From Prorocentrum cordatum (Eukaryota > Sar > Dinophyceae > Prorocentrales > Prorocentraceae), in contig CAUYUJ010016156.1 in the NCBI GenBank assembly GCA_963575745.1, positions 51,001 through 115,000 of the forward strand: DNA of 64,000 nucleotides, given 5' to 3'. The notes beneath the pieces were generated by a model. That model was not told the DNA's origin. It ran no database searches and saw only the letters and a list, made by a program, of their open reading frames with translations. Shown here piece by piece: positions 33,060-43,519 of this stretch; position 1 is the stretch's first letter, and every line of letters begins with the position of its first letter. Made by a program: the position numbers and the translations under genes.

Positions 33060-33570
33060 GCAGTCCCACTGCTGTCCAAGGGATCTTCCCCTGGAAGCCT
33101 CTTGGAGGCGGTTTGGGGTCGCCTTGGGGCCTCTTGGGGCCTCTTGGGGGCTGGCTTGGGACTCTTGGGGGCCTCTTAGGGACCTGCTGGCGGTCTTGGA
33201 GGTGAATTTGGAGCGGAGGGTGCGAAGTGCCAAATTCCAGTTCCCCCTCCTCTGACTCTCTTGGGTCCACCTCGGGTCCATCACGGCCGTCTTGGAGGCC
33301 TTTTGGGCTTTGTGCCATCTGGGGGCACCCTTGGGCTGTCTGAGGGCACTCTTGGGAGCCTGTTGAGCCGTCTTGGGCCGATTTTCGGGGCCTCGTGGGC
33401 AGTCGTGGAGCGCTGGAAACCGACCAGGCGAGAACGTCCCTGTGGGGCCGTCTGAAAGCCATTTTGACGACCTCTTGGACTGTCTGGATGTGTCTCCGGC
33501 CATCTTGGACAGTCTTGGGTCCCTCTGGAGCCGTCCTTGAGCGCCCAAAGGGCTCTCAGGATGCCACGGG
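33060..33570 (+). repeat. Degenerate CTTGGGGCC repeat
   Basis: GCCTCTTGGGGCCTCTTGGG and TCTTGGGCCG motifs recur throughout. Confidence 0.6.
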
Positions 33571-33689
33571 GACCTCCAGGTGGGCCACTTGTGCATAGGC
33601 CCTTCTGGCACGCAGGGGCCGCTGCAAGTTTGAAAAATACATAGCACCCTGCAGTTGCGGATAAGAGTGAGGGGGCGGCGGGGACGTCG

Positions 33690-34132
33690 GCAGCCTGCGA
33701 GGCTTTGAAGAAGCCCGCCGCAGAGGCAACAAAAATTCAAGCTATACAACGAGCCCGCCGCAGGCGCCGATTTTTTGTTAAAATGATGTAGTGGGGTCGC
33801 GGGTTGGGTCGCAGGTGGGTCGCGGGTGGGTCGACGGTGGGTCGCGGGTGGGTCGCGGGCCGGGTCGCGGGCCGGGTCGCGGGTGGGTCGAGGGTGGGTC
33901 GCGGGTGGGTCGCGGGTGGGTCGCGAGCGGGTCGCGGGGTGGATCGCGGGTGGGTCGCGGAAGGGTCGCGGGGTGGGTCGCGGGTGGGTCGCGAGGTGGG
34001 TCGCGGGTGGGTCGCAGGCCGGGTCGCGGGGGGGACGACGACAACAAGAGCAACAACAAGAACCCCCACCACGGATCCACATTTCAGCCACGCACCCAGG
34101 GACAATGCATGACCGTTCGGCCCCTTCACTGT
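33690..34132 (-). repeat. Duplicated intron-like block with (GGGTCGCGGGT)n minisatellite
   Basis: Second copy of the 26480-26935 block: same flanks, same 11-bp minisatellite with the same variant units. On the minus strand it starts directly after the PPR exon at 34133-34450, so it is plausibly intronic there. Confidence 0.85.
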
Positions 34133-34450
34133 GATGACATCTGGCTCCAGCTTCGCCTGCCACATCTCGCCCAGCAGCGCCAGCGCGCGCTGCCACTGCT
34201 CGCTCTTCTTGCACACGCTGATCGCAGCACTGTAGCTGATGACGTTGAGCTCCAGCTTCTCCTCTCGCATCTCCCTGAGCAGCGCCAGGGCGGGCTGCCA
34301 CTCTTCGCTTTTCTCGCACGCACCGATCACAGCGCTGTAGCTGACGACGTCGGGCTCCAGCACCGCCTCCCGCATCTCGCTGAGAAGCGCCAGCGCCCGC
34401 TGCCACTGCTCGCCTTTCCCATACGCGCTGACTCCAGCATTGTAACTGAC
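34133..34450 (-). CDS. PPR exon, three intact repeats
   Basis: An open 106-codon stretch of three 35-residue units: SYNAGVSAYGKGEQWQRALA..., SYSAVIGACEKSEEWQPALA... and SYSAAISVCKKSEQWQRALA..., ending KLEPDVIT. The third unit retains ALLGEMWQAKLEP. PPR proteins stabilise, edit or process RNAs in mitochondria and plastids, and dinoflagellates have many with this ACEK...QWQRAL signature. The minus-strand sequence just before the first unit is ATCCCCAG then TCAGTTAC, a good splice acceptor. After the last unit comes ACA then GTGAAG, a possible GT donor. The start codon, transit peptide and remaining repeats are not here, so this is an internal exon or a fragment. It is the best-preserved PPR piece in the window. 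Confidence 0.7.
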
Positions 34451-34554
34451 TGGGGATTGCGCGCGGACGACCGTCCGCAAGTGCCAGTGATGATCAGAGT
34501 GCGCTTGCTGCTGCTCATTGCTGCAGGGTGGGCTGTCTGCCAGCTGTCTGCTCG

Positions 34555-34815
34555 GTGTTCCCCTCCCTGATGCCGCAGCCAAGAGAAGACTGCTACGGCA
34601 TCCCCAGCCCGGCATCTTGGGACACGCTCGGCGCAGGAGGGGTCCCAGAATCAGCGTTCCATAGTGTCCGCGACTGGATCGGGCAGCTGTGTTCTGCAGC
34701 CTCTGCCGCGCAGATCTGAGGTGCCGAGGCGGAGCACATCTTGCGCAGCGGTATTCCCCTCGCCGATGCCGCAGCCAGGAGAAGACTGCTACGGCATCCC
34801 CAGCCCGATCCCGCT
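34555..34815 (+). repeat. Tandem duplication, period about 191 bp
   Basis: TTCCCCTCCCTGATGCCGCA at about 34558 and TTCCCCTCGCCGATGCCGCA at about 34753 begin two copies that share AGAAGACTGCTACGGCATCC. Confidence 0.75.
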
Positions 34816-34926
34816 CCCAGGGAACACGCGCGCTTCCTGCGATGGTGTTGCCTTCGGCCGTGGCGAGCCGGCGGCGGACCTTCTCCCGCCGTGGCCTCGT
34901 CTCGGCCACGGACGGGGTGCCATTGT

Positions 34927-35098
34927 GAAGGGGCCCCAGGACACACACACACACACACATGAATACACACAAATAAAAGTATGCCCCATATTTTCCTATA
35001 TTTTCTGGGTTTCTGTCTTCCCCCCCACTTCCCAAAGTTTCTCATATTTTCTGGGGAATCGAAATTTAATTGTGTCTGTGTGTTTCTTTTCCTCCTGA
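34927..35098 (+). mobile_element. Dispersed element family I
   Basis: GAAGGGGCCCCAGGACACAC at the left and TTGTGTCTGTGTGTTTC then CCTCCTGA at the right, with two internal ATTTTCTGGG segments. Imperfectly complementary ends (GGACACACACA / TGTGTCTGTGTG). Confidence 0.75.
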
Positions 35099-35780
35099 CA
35101 TTGGAGGGCCCCGATGGATGCCTCCCCCCGCCGCGCAGACACGTCCACGAAGGGTCTGGAGTCGGAGGCCTGGACATTGGCACCAACACCAAGACAGAGG
35201 GTTGCCTCCACAGGGGGAGGGTGATCCTAGAGTTCGGTGTCGGTGGTGATAGTTCGGCCACCTTGGAAGCCAGAATATTGCCACCATCGCCGAGATCGGG
35301 ATGCTCTTCCCCCGGTGGAGGCACACCGCCGAAATTGGTGTTGGTGTCAATCTCTAGGCCTGCGATAGAGCGCAGGGTGAGGTGTGGCAGTGTGTTCACT
35401 GCCAAAAGCCGGACCCAGGCCAGAAGAACACCCTTCCAGCACATGAGAACCTCCGCCGGCCAAAACACGCAGAACATGCAGGACTCGCGAGGAACACTGG
35501 GGTGCCCTCTCCGAACCGACCTCGATCTTATACCTCGGTCGGGCTGTAGTTGGAGGCGCAGTCAGGTCAATGAACTGGGCAGCAGCGTGTCTGCTCCAGG
35601 CGCTGCAAGATCCAGCTCAGCACTCTGTCGGCCCTAGGTAACGTTTGCTGAGTCGTCGATTGCTCGGGCGACTCCTTCGTTTGCTTACGTTAGACGCGCA
35701 CGTGATGGACGTCTGGCTAGAGGCTGGTCAATTTGGGACTCGCCTGCAATGGCCCTCCGCTCACCCTTGAGGGCAAGCCG
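35099..35780. other. No feature recognised
   Basis: Mixed sequence of about 680 bp. Frames overlap on both strands and none is recognisable. Confidence 0.4.
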
Positions 35781-35782
35781 CA

Positions 35783-35896
35783 GATCCTCCTCCTCCTCCT
35801 CCTCCTCCTCTTCGTCCTCCTCTTCGTCCTCCTCTTCGTCCTCCACCTCCTTTCCCACTCCAATTTATGCTAGTGGTGGTGGAAAACAAGCCCATC
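35783..35896. mobile_element. Foldback element family E, partial
   Basis: (TCC)n core followed by the right arm CACTCCAATTTATGCTAGTG and AAAACAAGCCCATC. The left arm is missing. Confidence 0.65.
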
Positions 35897-36018
35897 AAAC
35901 GTTGTTTGTGGGCTCGATGGCCGCCCTGTGCGCCCACCGCCTGGAGAGTTGGCCAAGGGTTCCCTCGACGCTGCTTGCTAGGCTCGCACTCGGCATGCTT
36001 TGCCCTCTCTCTGTCCCT

Positions 36019-36233
36019 GATCGGCCTGTTTCCTACTACCACTAGCATAAGTAGGAGGGGGGGTCCTCCTCCTCCTCCTCCTCCTCCTTCTCCTCCTCCT
36101 CCTCCTCCTCCTCCTCCTCCTCCTCCTCCTCATCCTCCTCCTCCTCCTCCTCCTCCTCCTCCCCCTCCTCCCCCTCCACCTCCTTCCCTAGCCCTTTTAC
36201 CATATGATAGTGGTAGTGGAAAACAGGCCCATC
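36019..36233. mobile_element. Foldback element family E with (TCC)n core
   Basis: Left arm GATCGGCCTGTTTCCTACTA, right arm TAGTGGTAGTGGAAAACAGG and CCCATC, around a long (TCC)n. Flanking TGTCCCT and AGTCCCA share GTCCC, a possible short target duplication. Confidence 0.8.
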
Positions 36234-36499
36234 AGTCCCAGCTGCGGTTGGCACTCGCTGGGACAGGAGAACGAATAGCAGCGCCTGCAGCCTCATTTGC
36301 GCCTGCAGTGGTTCGCGTCATCACAACTCTTTAAAAGGATCTTCCCTCGGACGCCTCTGGGACACGGGTTTTTCTCCCGCGAGGCGTGGAGCACAACGGT
36401 GCTAGCCGCACGCTGCTGACGGTGCACGGCGTGGGGAATAGAGAAAACCAGCGAGCGTAGGAAGAACATCCTGCTACGCTGGGTGCGTGTGCAAGTCCG

Positions 36500-36660
36500 T
36501 GCAAGAAGTCCACAGCATCCTTGGGGCCCCATCGGGGCCCGATTGAGGTCTCTCGGGGGCCTGCTGTGGCGTCGGGCGGGCCTCCTTGGGGCCTGCTGGC
36601 GGTCTCGGGGGCCATCCTGGGGCGGAGGGCGCGACGGGTCAGTCCGAAGGTCCCTCTGGG
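36500..36660 (+). repeat. Degenerate CTTGGGGCC repeat
   Basis: TCCTTGGGGCC and GGGGCCTGCTG motifs, as elsewhere. Confidence 0.5.
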
Positions 36661-36680
36661 GGGCCCCCTTGGCCGGCTAC

Positions 36681-36847
36681 ACGTAAGAGTGACCCTGGGT
36701 AAGAGTGACCTTTGGTGCGCGTTTTTGGGGGCCGCGGGGAGACCAGACCTGGGCGCGCAAGCCGCTGCTGCCGCTTCGCGTTCAGCCATCTGGGGGACCA
36801 TCTGTGCCCGCACCGAAGGTCACTCCGCCGAAAGGTCACCCGTACGT
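36681..36847. mobile_element. Miniature inverted-repeat element family K
   Basis: Left ACGTAAGAGTGACCCTGGGT then AGAGTGACCTTTGGTGCG. Right CGCACCGAAGGTCACTCC then AAAGGTCACCCGTACGT. The arms are about 37 bp and imperfect. Only one copy seen, so family status is inferred from the termini. Confidence 0.65.
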
Positions 36848-36934
36848 CCAGTCGACTTGGGCCGTCCTGGGCGCCTCTCGGGGCGTCTTGGAGCCCTCCT
36901 GGGCCATGTGGCGGCCCTCTTGGGGGGGCATGCT

Positions 36935-37097
36935 TGAAGGGGCCCCAGGACACACACATAAATACACACAAATAAACAGACTCCCCATATTTTACTAGAT
37001 TTTCTGGGTTTCTGTCTTCCCCCCCACTTCCCATATGTTCCCATATGTTCTGGGGAATCGAGGATTACTTGTGTCTGTGTGTTTTTCCCTCTCCTGA
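36935..37097 (+). mobile_element. Dispersed element family I
   Basis: GAAGGGGCCCCAGGACACAC ... TTGTGTCTGTGTGTTTTTCC, closely matching 34927-35098 and 40511-40674. Confidence 0.78.
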
Positions 37098-37132
37098 ATG
37101 CCGGGTGGCGCTCGGGGGGCTCTTTTAACGGG

Positions 37133-37295
37133 CGAAGAGCGGTATAAGATAAAATGTTTCGCCGTCGGGGGCACCTGCCCCTGGGCGGCTGGAAAGTTTA
37201 TACCCCTACGGTGGCACCGTAGGGCTATAAACTTTCCAGCCGCCCAGGGGCAGGTGCCCCCGACGGCGAAAAAGTGTATTTCACACCGTTCTTCG
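37133..37295. mobile_element. Near-perfect foldback (57-bp stem, 1-nt loop)
   Basis: 37157-37271 is a palindrome centred on 37214. Of 57 base pairs only one mismatches (37203/37225). Imperfect outer arms (CGAAGAGCGG; CCGTTCTTCG) extend it to 37133-37295. A 17-bp direct repeat GGGTGGCGCTCGGGGGG lies on both sides (about 37103 and 37329). Could be a foldback transposon or a source of hairpin RNA. It encodes no protein. Confidence 0.9.
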
Positions 37296-37472
37296 CTCGG
37301 CTCGCTGACTCTTGGGGGGGGCCTGCTGGGTGGCGCTCGGGGGGCCTCTCGAGGCACCCGCGGTCGATCCCCTCGCGGGGGGCAGGGCGCGGGCGCGCCC
37401 GCGAGCGGAGCCGCGGAGGCGCCGCGAGGGCGAAGCCCCCAATCGGGCCCCTCTGGCACGCGCTGGGCCTGG

Positions 37473-37652
37473 TACAATCGGGGCGTTGACCTAAGGAACC
37501 CTAAAAGAGGAACGAGGCCCCCTTTTTCCATAAGTTAAAGTTTGATTCCCCATCGAAAATCTGAAGAAAACCTAGGGCAAGCTGTGAAGCAATCAAGGAA
37601 CACGGAGCCCCTCCCCAACGAAAAGGGTTCCTTCTTCAGGGCCCCGACTGTA
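37473..37652. mobile_element. Miniature inverted-repeat element family C
   Basis: Left TACAATCGGGGCGTTGACCT, right CTTCAGGGCCCCGACTGTA, with internal AACACGGAGCCCCTCCCCAA shared with 47349-47530. No clear target duplication. Confidence 0.78.
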
Positions 37653-37670
37653 CTGCAAGGAGCACCACTG

Positions 37671-37783
37671 GCCATCGCTCGGACGTCCATTGCCCGCGTT
37701 TTTGAGTGCCTGTTTCGCAGGGTGATCCAGGATGCTCCCGAAGAATCCCCGCCGGGAAACAGTGCACACGTCCGAGCGATGCC
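37671..37783. mobile_element. Miniature inverted-repeat element family D
   Basis: GCCATCGCTCGGACGTCCAT ... CACACGTCCGAGCGATGCC. Only 18 bp separate it from the family C element. Confidence 0.85.
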
Positions 37784-38519
37784 AAGACCAGGGCGAACGC
37801 GTGGGCTACGTCCACGACGCTTCTTCGAACAAGATCGCGGGGGTCCCGGCGGGGATGAACCCGAAAGGTCTTCATGATGGCGTTGGGCGGCGAGCGGTCT
37901 TCATGATGACGTTGGGCGGCGTACTTTTCGGCGCCGACTCTGCGCGCCTCTGGAGCCAGAGTGTGTTGGGGGCTGCACTTCCAAGAGGCGGTGTACCTCG
38001 CTTCGCTTTGGCGGCAGCGGCGAAGGGAGCCCTGGAGCTGCGCGGCAATAGTATGGAGAATAAGCGCTTGTGTTGCTGATTGCACCTTTGGCGGCACGTA
38101 CGTCTCCCCTGGACCGTCCGGCGTGTGCTCTTGTGGGCTTCTCGGGTTTTTGAAGCCTGCGAGGCCCTCTGACTACGGTCACTGTTCGTTTTCGGGTGCC
38201 CTGGCGCACAGAGCATTGACGTCATCCGAACCCCCTGGGGCCCTCGTCGTAGCGTCCAGCATGCCTCTCCGGGCCTCTGAAGGCTCCGTTGGGCTACTTG
38301 GGGCCCCCCTCGGGCATTCTTGGGGGCGACATGTTGTGCGTCTTGGGCCGTGCTGGGGCTCTCTGTGAGCACTCTTTAGTTTATCCCGGCGCAGCAACCT
38401 AACAGCGATGTGTAAAAGCATATCTGGAAGCATTCCCCTTAAGATTCAGGTGAGAATCCAGTGGTAGAATTCTGCTGTTCTCGCAGTCGCAGTCGCATTC
38501 GCAATGACAGTCGCAGTGG
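37784..38519. other. No gene recognised
   Basis: Includes a duplicated GTCTTCATGATG / GCGTTGGGCGGCG segment (37868-37921) and CTTGGGGCC filler at 38260-38365. Confidence 0.4.
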
Positions 38520-38690
38520 CAACGGCCTTAGGATCCAATGGAATCCTAAGGATTCCTAGGGATTCCTAAGGATTCCTAGGGAACCCTAAGGATTCCAGAG
38601 GATGCTGAACTATGCCTACGGATTCCCAAGGATGCCTACGGATTCCTAAGGATTCCTAGGGATTTCTAAGGATTCATATGAATTCCTACG
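38520..38690 (+). repeat. 10-bp tandem repeat GGATTCCTAA
   Basis: Alternating GGATTCCTAA and GGGATTCCTA units keep a 10-bp register through most of the stretch. Confidence 0.88.
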
Positions 38691-39150
38691 GATGCCTCAG
38701 CCTGCCTCAGCTTCAGCCTCAGCCTCAGCCTGCCTCGGCTTGCCTCAGCCTCAGCCTCAGCCTGCATCAGCCTCAGCCTGCCTCAGCCGCAGCTTGCCTC
38801 AGCCACAGCCTCAGCCTCAGCCTCAGCCTGCCTCAGCCTCAGCCTCAGCCTGCCTCGGCCTTAGCCTGCGTCAGCCTCAGCCTCAGCCTGCCTCAGCCTG
38901 CCTCAGCCTCAGCCTCAGCCAGCCTCAGCCTCAGCCTGCCTCAGCGTCAGCCTGCCTCAGCTTCAGTCTCAGCCTGCCTCAGCCTCAGCCTGCCTCAGCC
39001 TCAGCCTCAGCCTGCCTCGGCCTCAGCCTCAGCCTCAGCCTGCCTCAGCCTCAGCCTGCCTCAGCCTCAGCCTCAGCCTGCCTCGGCGTGCCTCAGCCTC
39101 AGCCTCAGCCTGTTTCTGCCTCAGCCTGGCTCAGCCTGAGCCTGCCTCAG
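38691..39150 (+). repeat. (CAGCCT)n / CTGCCTCAGCCT array
   Basis: CAGCCT and CAGCCTGCCT units mixed over 460 bp, with an apparent extended PQPQPASAS frame. Low complexity, not a gene. Confidence 0.92.
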
Positions 39151-39560
39151 CTCGGGCATTCAAAATATGGCACAGGACTTGTGTTCTGGGAACACGAAGA
39201 TCACGAAGTGGCCCGCAGTTGGCTCCGGGCATTCAAAATGTGGTACAAGAGTGTTCTGGGAACGCGAAGAACACGAAGTGGCCTACAGGTGGTCCCGGGC
39301 ATCCAAAATGTGGCCTGGGAGTGGTGTTCTGGGAACACGAAGAACACGAAGTGGCCTACAGTTGGCTCCGGGCATTCAAAATGTGGCCTGGGAATGGTGT
39401 TCTGGGAAAACGAAGAATACGAAGTGGCCTACAGTTGGCTCCGGGTATTCAAAATGTGGCCTGGGAATTGTGTTCTGGGAACACGAAGAACACGAAGTGG
39501 CCTACAGGTGGTCCCTGGCATTCAAAATGTGGCCTGGGAATCGTGCATTGGGAACACGAA
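39151..39560 (+). repeat. Tandem array, about 73-bp unit, 6 copies
   Basis: Units start CGGGCATTCAAAATGTGG near 39154, 39227, 39298, 39370, 39444 and 39518, each with GTGTTCTGGGAACACGAAGA and GAAGTGGCCTACAG. Unrelated in sequence to the 73-bp array at 19.5-20.4 kb. Confidence 0.9.
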
Positions 39561-40120
39561 GAGTAGGAATCCAGAGGAAACTATAGAAATCGATAGGAGT
39601 CCTGGGGAGTCCCCGGTTTTCCCCGGCTTCCCCCGGATCTTGCCCAGACCCCCCTGGGGAATCAGGATGCTCTCTTTTGACCCCACTAGAAGCCTATCAG
39701 TCTTCGCTGTTAGGTAAAAACTTGCTGCGCCGTCTCGGGGCAGTCTGGGGCCGTCCTCGATCGCTCCGAGGCCGCCTTGGGGCCACTCGCGGGGCTGTCT
39801 GCGAGAACCCTGGAAAACCAGCAGGATACCAGTGGAAACGCTGCGTCTCTTCCGCCGGCTCGGGCCGCCGTCGGCGTCCTCCTGGGTGGTCTTGGGAGCC
39901 TCCTGGTCTACAGTGGAGGCCAGTCCACAAGAGACCTTCCACAAGAAACCCAACCCTGAGACCACAGGATCATTTGTGTTTGGTGTGGGAACTCCACGCT
40001 TTCCATAGCAAAACCGTCGAAACCCAAGAAACCAAGGGTACCCTGGTGGCAAGCAGGGTGTTTCGTGGCATGGGTCTCCACTGCATCCTTCTGGCACGCG
40101 CCACTCTTGGACGTATGGTA

Positions 40121-40333
40121 GATGAAGTTGGGCTCCACCTTCTCCTCCCGCATCTCGCTGAGCAGCGCCACCGCCCGCTGCCACTGCTCGCCCTTCTCGC
40201 ACGCGCTGATCCCTGCGCTGTAGCTGACGACGTCGGGCTCCACCTTCTCCTCCCGCATCTCGCTGAGCAGCGCCACCGCCCGCTGCCACTGCTCGCCCTT
40301 CTCGCACGCGCTGATCCCTGCGCTGTAGCTGAC
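40121..40333 (-). CDS. PPR exon, two near-identical repeats
   Basis: A 71-codon open stretch holds two units that differ by very little (SYSAGISACEKGEQWQRAVA ... LLSEMREEKVEP). The second ends NFI and is followed by a decayed next unit (YHTSKSGACQKD). The near identity of adjacent units suggests a recent unit duplication or gene conversion. PPR repeats bind single-stranded organellar RNA. No start, transit peptide or stop is present, so this would be an internal exon or fragment of a larger minus-strand gene. Confidence 0.65.
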
Positions 40334-40510
40334 GAAGGGTCAGGTTCGATGATAGAGGTGGGACAGACGAGGGAACATCGAGGATCCAGGAGCCAAGGCG
40401 GGGAGCGAGGAGCAAAGAGAGTGAGGCGCGGAAGTTGGCTTGAGAAGCGGCCTCGGGGGCTCTTGGAGGCATCTTGGGGCATCTTGTTGAACCTTGTGGG
40501 CGTCGTTAAT

Positions 40511-40674
40511 GAAGGGGCCCTGGGACACACACACATAAATACACACTAATAAACATATCCCCTATATTTTCCCATATGTTCTGGGTTCCTGTCCTCCCCC
40601 CCACTGCCCATATTTCCCTATATGTTCTGGGCAATCGACGACTCATTGTGTCTGTGTGTTTGTTCTCCTCCTGA
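40511..40674 (+). mobile_element. Dispersed element family I
   Basis: GAAGGGGCCCTGGGACACAC ... TTGTGTCTGTGTGTTTGTTC then CTCCTGA. Confidence 0.78.
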
Positions 40675-40844
40675 GTTCACCCTCTCTGGAGTGTGGTGAC
40701 CACGCCCGGGGCCCGCGTTCGGGGCACTGGGCCCTGCGGGCCGCTCGGGGAGTGCGCCGGGCTTGGTGCGTCGGGCGCTGCCGTGGGGGCTGCCTGGCGC
40801 GGACGAGCGCAGGGAGAGAAGCTGCAGCAACCACAGGTGGCCCC

Positions 40845-40895
40845 TCCTCCTCCTCCTCCTCCTCCTCCTCCTCCTCCTCCTCCGCCTCCTCGCGA
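40845..40895 (+). repeat. (TCC)n microsatellite
   Basis: Short pure CCT run. Confidence 0.88.
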
Positions 40896-41173
40896 TCCGT
40901 CTGGCCCCTATGGGCCGCCAGGCACAGCAGAAAACCGAAACCCCGACACAAACTGAATCCATAGTTTCTCTCATAGCGCAAGGCGAGCTTCGGCCTCTGC
41001 TCGCCCTTTGCTCGTTGTGCCTGGGGGGGGTGCTCGTCGCCCGAGGCGCCCGAAGGCATCCGGGGAGCGAGGTCGGACAACGGATAGGGTGAGATGTCTT
41101 CGGCGAGGCATGCGGGCGGGTGGCGGGGGGGCGTGCTGCCAGTTACGCTCGGTGCTGCGTGGCGGGTGCGAGG

Positions 41174-41373
41174 TTCGGGGGCGGCCAGGAGGGGGGGGTC
41201 CAAGAGGTGGGGGGGGCGCAAATCATGGCCGGCGGCATGTGCGCGGCCCAGGGGGGGGGGGCCAGGGACATATTGAAGCAAGAAGAGGCACCATGAAATC
41301 TGGGAAAATATCCTGGCCCTCGCCATGATATCCAACCCCCCTAGTCATCACACCCCCTTTTTGCCGCCCCCGA
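41174..41373. mobile_element. Dispersed element family J, both ends present
   Basis: Left TCGGGGGCGGCCAGGAGGGG, right CCCCTTTTTGCCGCCCCCGA. Internal GCAAATCATGGCCGGCGGCA and CCTCGCCATGATAT are shared with the other copies. Confidence 0.8.
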
Positions 41374-41401
41374 GAGGTGCGCGGTTGCCCGTTTTGTGCT
41401 G

Positions 41402-41417
41402 ATGTTGTGGGCAGAAC

Positions 41418-41450
<33 letters not shown>

Positions 41451-41456
41451 GCGTGG
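41402..41456 (+). repeat. (GA)n microsatellite
   Basis: GAGAGAGA run interrupted by one A, next to a GGAGGAGCGAGG-type segment. Confidence 0.85.
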
Positions 41457-41589
41457 GGCCAGGAGGGAGGTGGGAGGAGCGGGGCAGCGGAGCAAGGAGC
41501 GAGGAGATAGCGGCGAGGAGCGACGGGCGAGAGGGGAGGCGTGAGAAGAGGCCAGCACACGAATTCCTGTGGCCTCGGCGCGCGTGCGG

Positions 41590-42250
41590 CCGAATATCTG
41601 GTCACCTCTTGGGTCGCTCGTGGGACTTTCGTGGTTGGACGGCGCGGTGCAAGAGCTCTCTAAGGGATCTCCCCTCGGAAGCCTCTTGGAGGCGTTTTTG
41701 GAAGTTTCATGTGGCCTCTCGGGGCCCTGGTTTTGGCCTCTCGGGACTTCTGGGGGTCCTCTTGGGGGCCCGCTGGTGGTCTCGGGGGTCATCTTCTTGG
41801 GGCGGAGGGTGCGAAACGTCAGTTCGAACTCCCCCTCTTGGGGCTCTCTTGGGTTTCTCTTGGCGCCGTCATGGGCCGTCATGGGGGCCTCCTCGGCCGT
41901 ATTGGGGCCTTCTTGGGCTGCCTGGGGGCCCTCTTGGGGGCCTGGCGTGCCGTCTTTCTTCAGGCGATAGTGGAAGCCTCTCGGGCCGTCTTGGAGCGTC
42001 GGAAGCCCCGAAAATGCAAACATCATGTAAACATCTAAGGGGGATCTATGATGTTCGACTCTCGCAGCCCTCTTGGGGGCCTTGTGGGGCCTTCGTTGGC
42101 CATCTTAGGGCCCTGTTGGGACGCATGCAGGCCAGATTGGCGACCTCTTGAACCGCCTGGAAGCGTCTCGGACCATCTTGGACCGTCTTGGGGCCCCCTT
42201 GAGCCGTCCTGGAACGCCCAAACCCTTTTCGAGCCCTGGGCCCGCAAGAG
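41590..42250 (+). repeat. Degenerate CTTGGGGCC repeat
   Basis: CTCTTGGGGGCC, CTCTCGGGGCC and GCCGTCTTGGGGCC recur irregularly for 660 bp. Confidence 0.6.
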
Positions 42251-42374
42251 CCTGGAAAACCCCCATTGAGACACAGGCCCTTCTGACACGCAGGAGACGC
42301 TGCATTGTAGAAGAGGCCACGGCTGACCCGTGGCCTACTGGCCTCCCAGATGGGGTCCGAATAGATGGGGTCGG

Positions 42375-42545
42375 AGAATCGCGCTGCATCGCCAATAGTT
42401 TGGCGATGCATCGGGGATGCACCGACGACGCATCGTCGACGCCGGCGACGCATCGGCGACGTCGACGTGAAGCAAATCGGGCTCCGCATCGGCGATGCAT
42501 CAACGATGCGGCGCGATCCTCCGACCCCATCTGCTCCGACCCCAT
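42375..42545 (+). repeat. GCATCGGCGATGCATC degenerate repeat
   Basis: GCGATGCATCG, GACGCATCGGCGAC and related motifs. Similar motifs occur at 6405-6450. Confidence 0.6.
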
Positions 42546-42572
42546 CTATGCGGCGTATGCTATCCGAAACTC

Positions 42573-42697
42573 GCCGTCGCTCGGACGTCCATTTCCCGTG
42601 CATGTTTCGGTTTCGTGCGTGTTTTTGTTGTCCTCGATGGTCCAGGATGGTCCTCGATGGCTCTCGCCGGGAAAAAACGCACGCGTCCGAGCGATGC
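42573..42697. mobile_element. Miniature inverted-repeat element family D
   Basis: GCCGTCGCTCGGACGTCCAT ... GCACGCGTCCGAGCGATGCC. Confidence 0.83.
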
Positions 42698-43375
42698 CAA
42701 GGAGAAGGCTCGCTGGAGCGGGGCGCAGATGTTGCCAAGAGGCCCCGATGACGACGCGGGGCTCGGCGCCGACCGAGCATCCGGGCTGGGCGGCTGGGGG
42801 ACGGCCCGGGGCATTCTGGCGAGGGCGCGCGGAACGGGCGACCCGTGCTTCCCGACACCGGGGGCGACGATCGGGGCGAATAGCCCAGGGGAGAGCAATA
42901 CATCTGTCCAGGGGCGCCGATGATCTATGGCTTCGACCAGGCTCCCGGGCGAATGCGTGTCGTGCCCGCCCCTGGGCTGTTCGCCCTTGTCGTCGCCGCC
43001 GACTGCACGCCAGTCGGAAGGAGAAGGCTAAAACATGAAGTAGTAAGGCGGCTGAAGCAGATTGGGCCCAGGCCCTCCCAGAGAGTTATGATGTTCCAAC
43101 CTACTTCAGCCTTGATCACCCTAATTCCCTTCGGGCACCAGGAAAGTACCGAATCTTGAAGGCTTTCACGTGTCGGGCCCTGGGAGGCGATACTCGTGCG
43201 ACACCGTTTCGACACTTTCCTGGGAGCTTGTAATGATTTCTGATATGTGGCCCTTAAGTACGATGGGAGCAACGCAGCCAGAGAATCACAAAGCATAGCG
43301 AACGCACATCGATTATTGAAGCAGGAAGGCGCTGGAAGTGGACTGGGACCTGGGAATTCAAAGATACCTACTTTT
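42698..43375. other. No feature recognised
   Basis: Moderate-GC sequence of about 680 bp with no repeat structure. No persuasive frame. Confidence 0.4.
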
Positions 43376-43507
43376 ACTTCGGGCATGTCCCCCTACAGGC
43401 GGCTTTTGAACGAAACATTACAAACAAGTCCAAGAATACTCCCAAATTGGGAAAATCAGTAAAACAATCGTCCCCAGACGATGTTTCAACAATCTTTGAA
43501 TATTCCC
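43376..43507. mobile_element. Family A element, right end lost
   Basis: Left CTTCGGGCATGTCCCCCTAC, then an AT-rich interior like other copies (TTTGAATATTCC). The expected right terminus is replaced by the family H foldback. Confidence 0.65.
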
Positions 43508-43519
43508 ACTTAGAACGAG

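Noticed and set aside
36042-36296. Acidic (poly-Glu) minus-strand protein
   Set aside because: It is the (TCC)n core of a foldback element read on the opposite strand.
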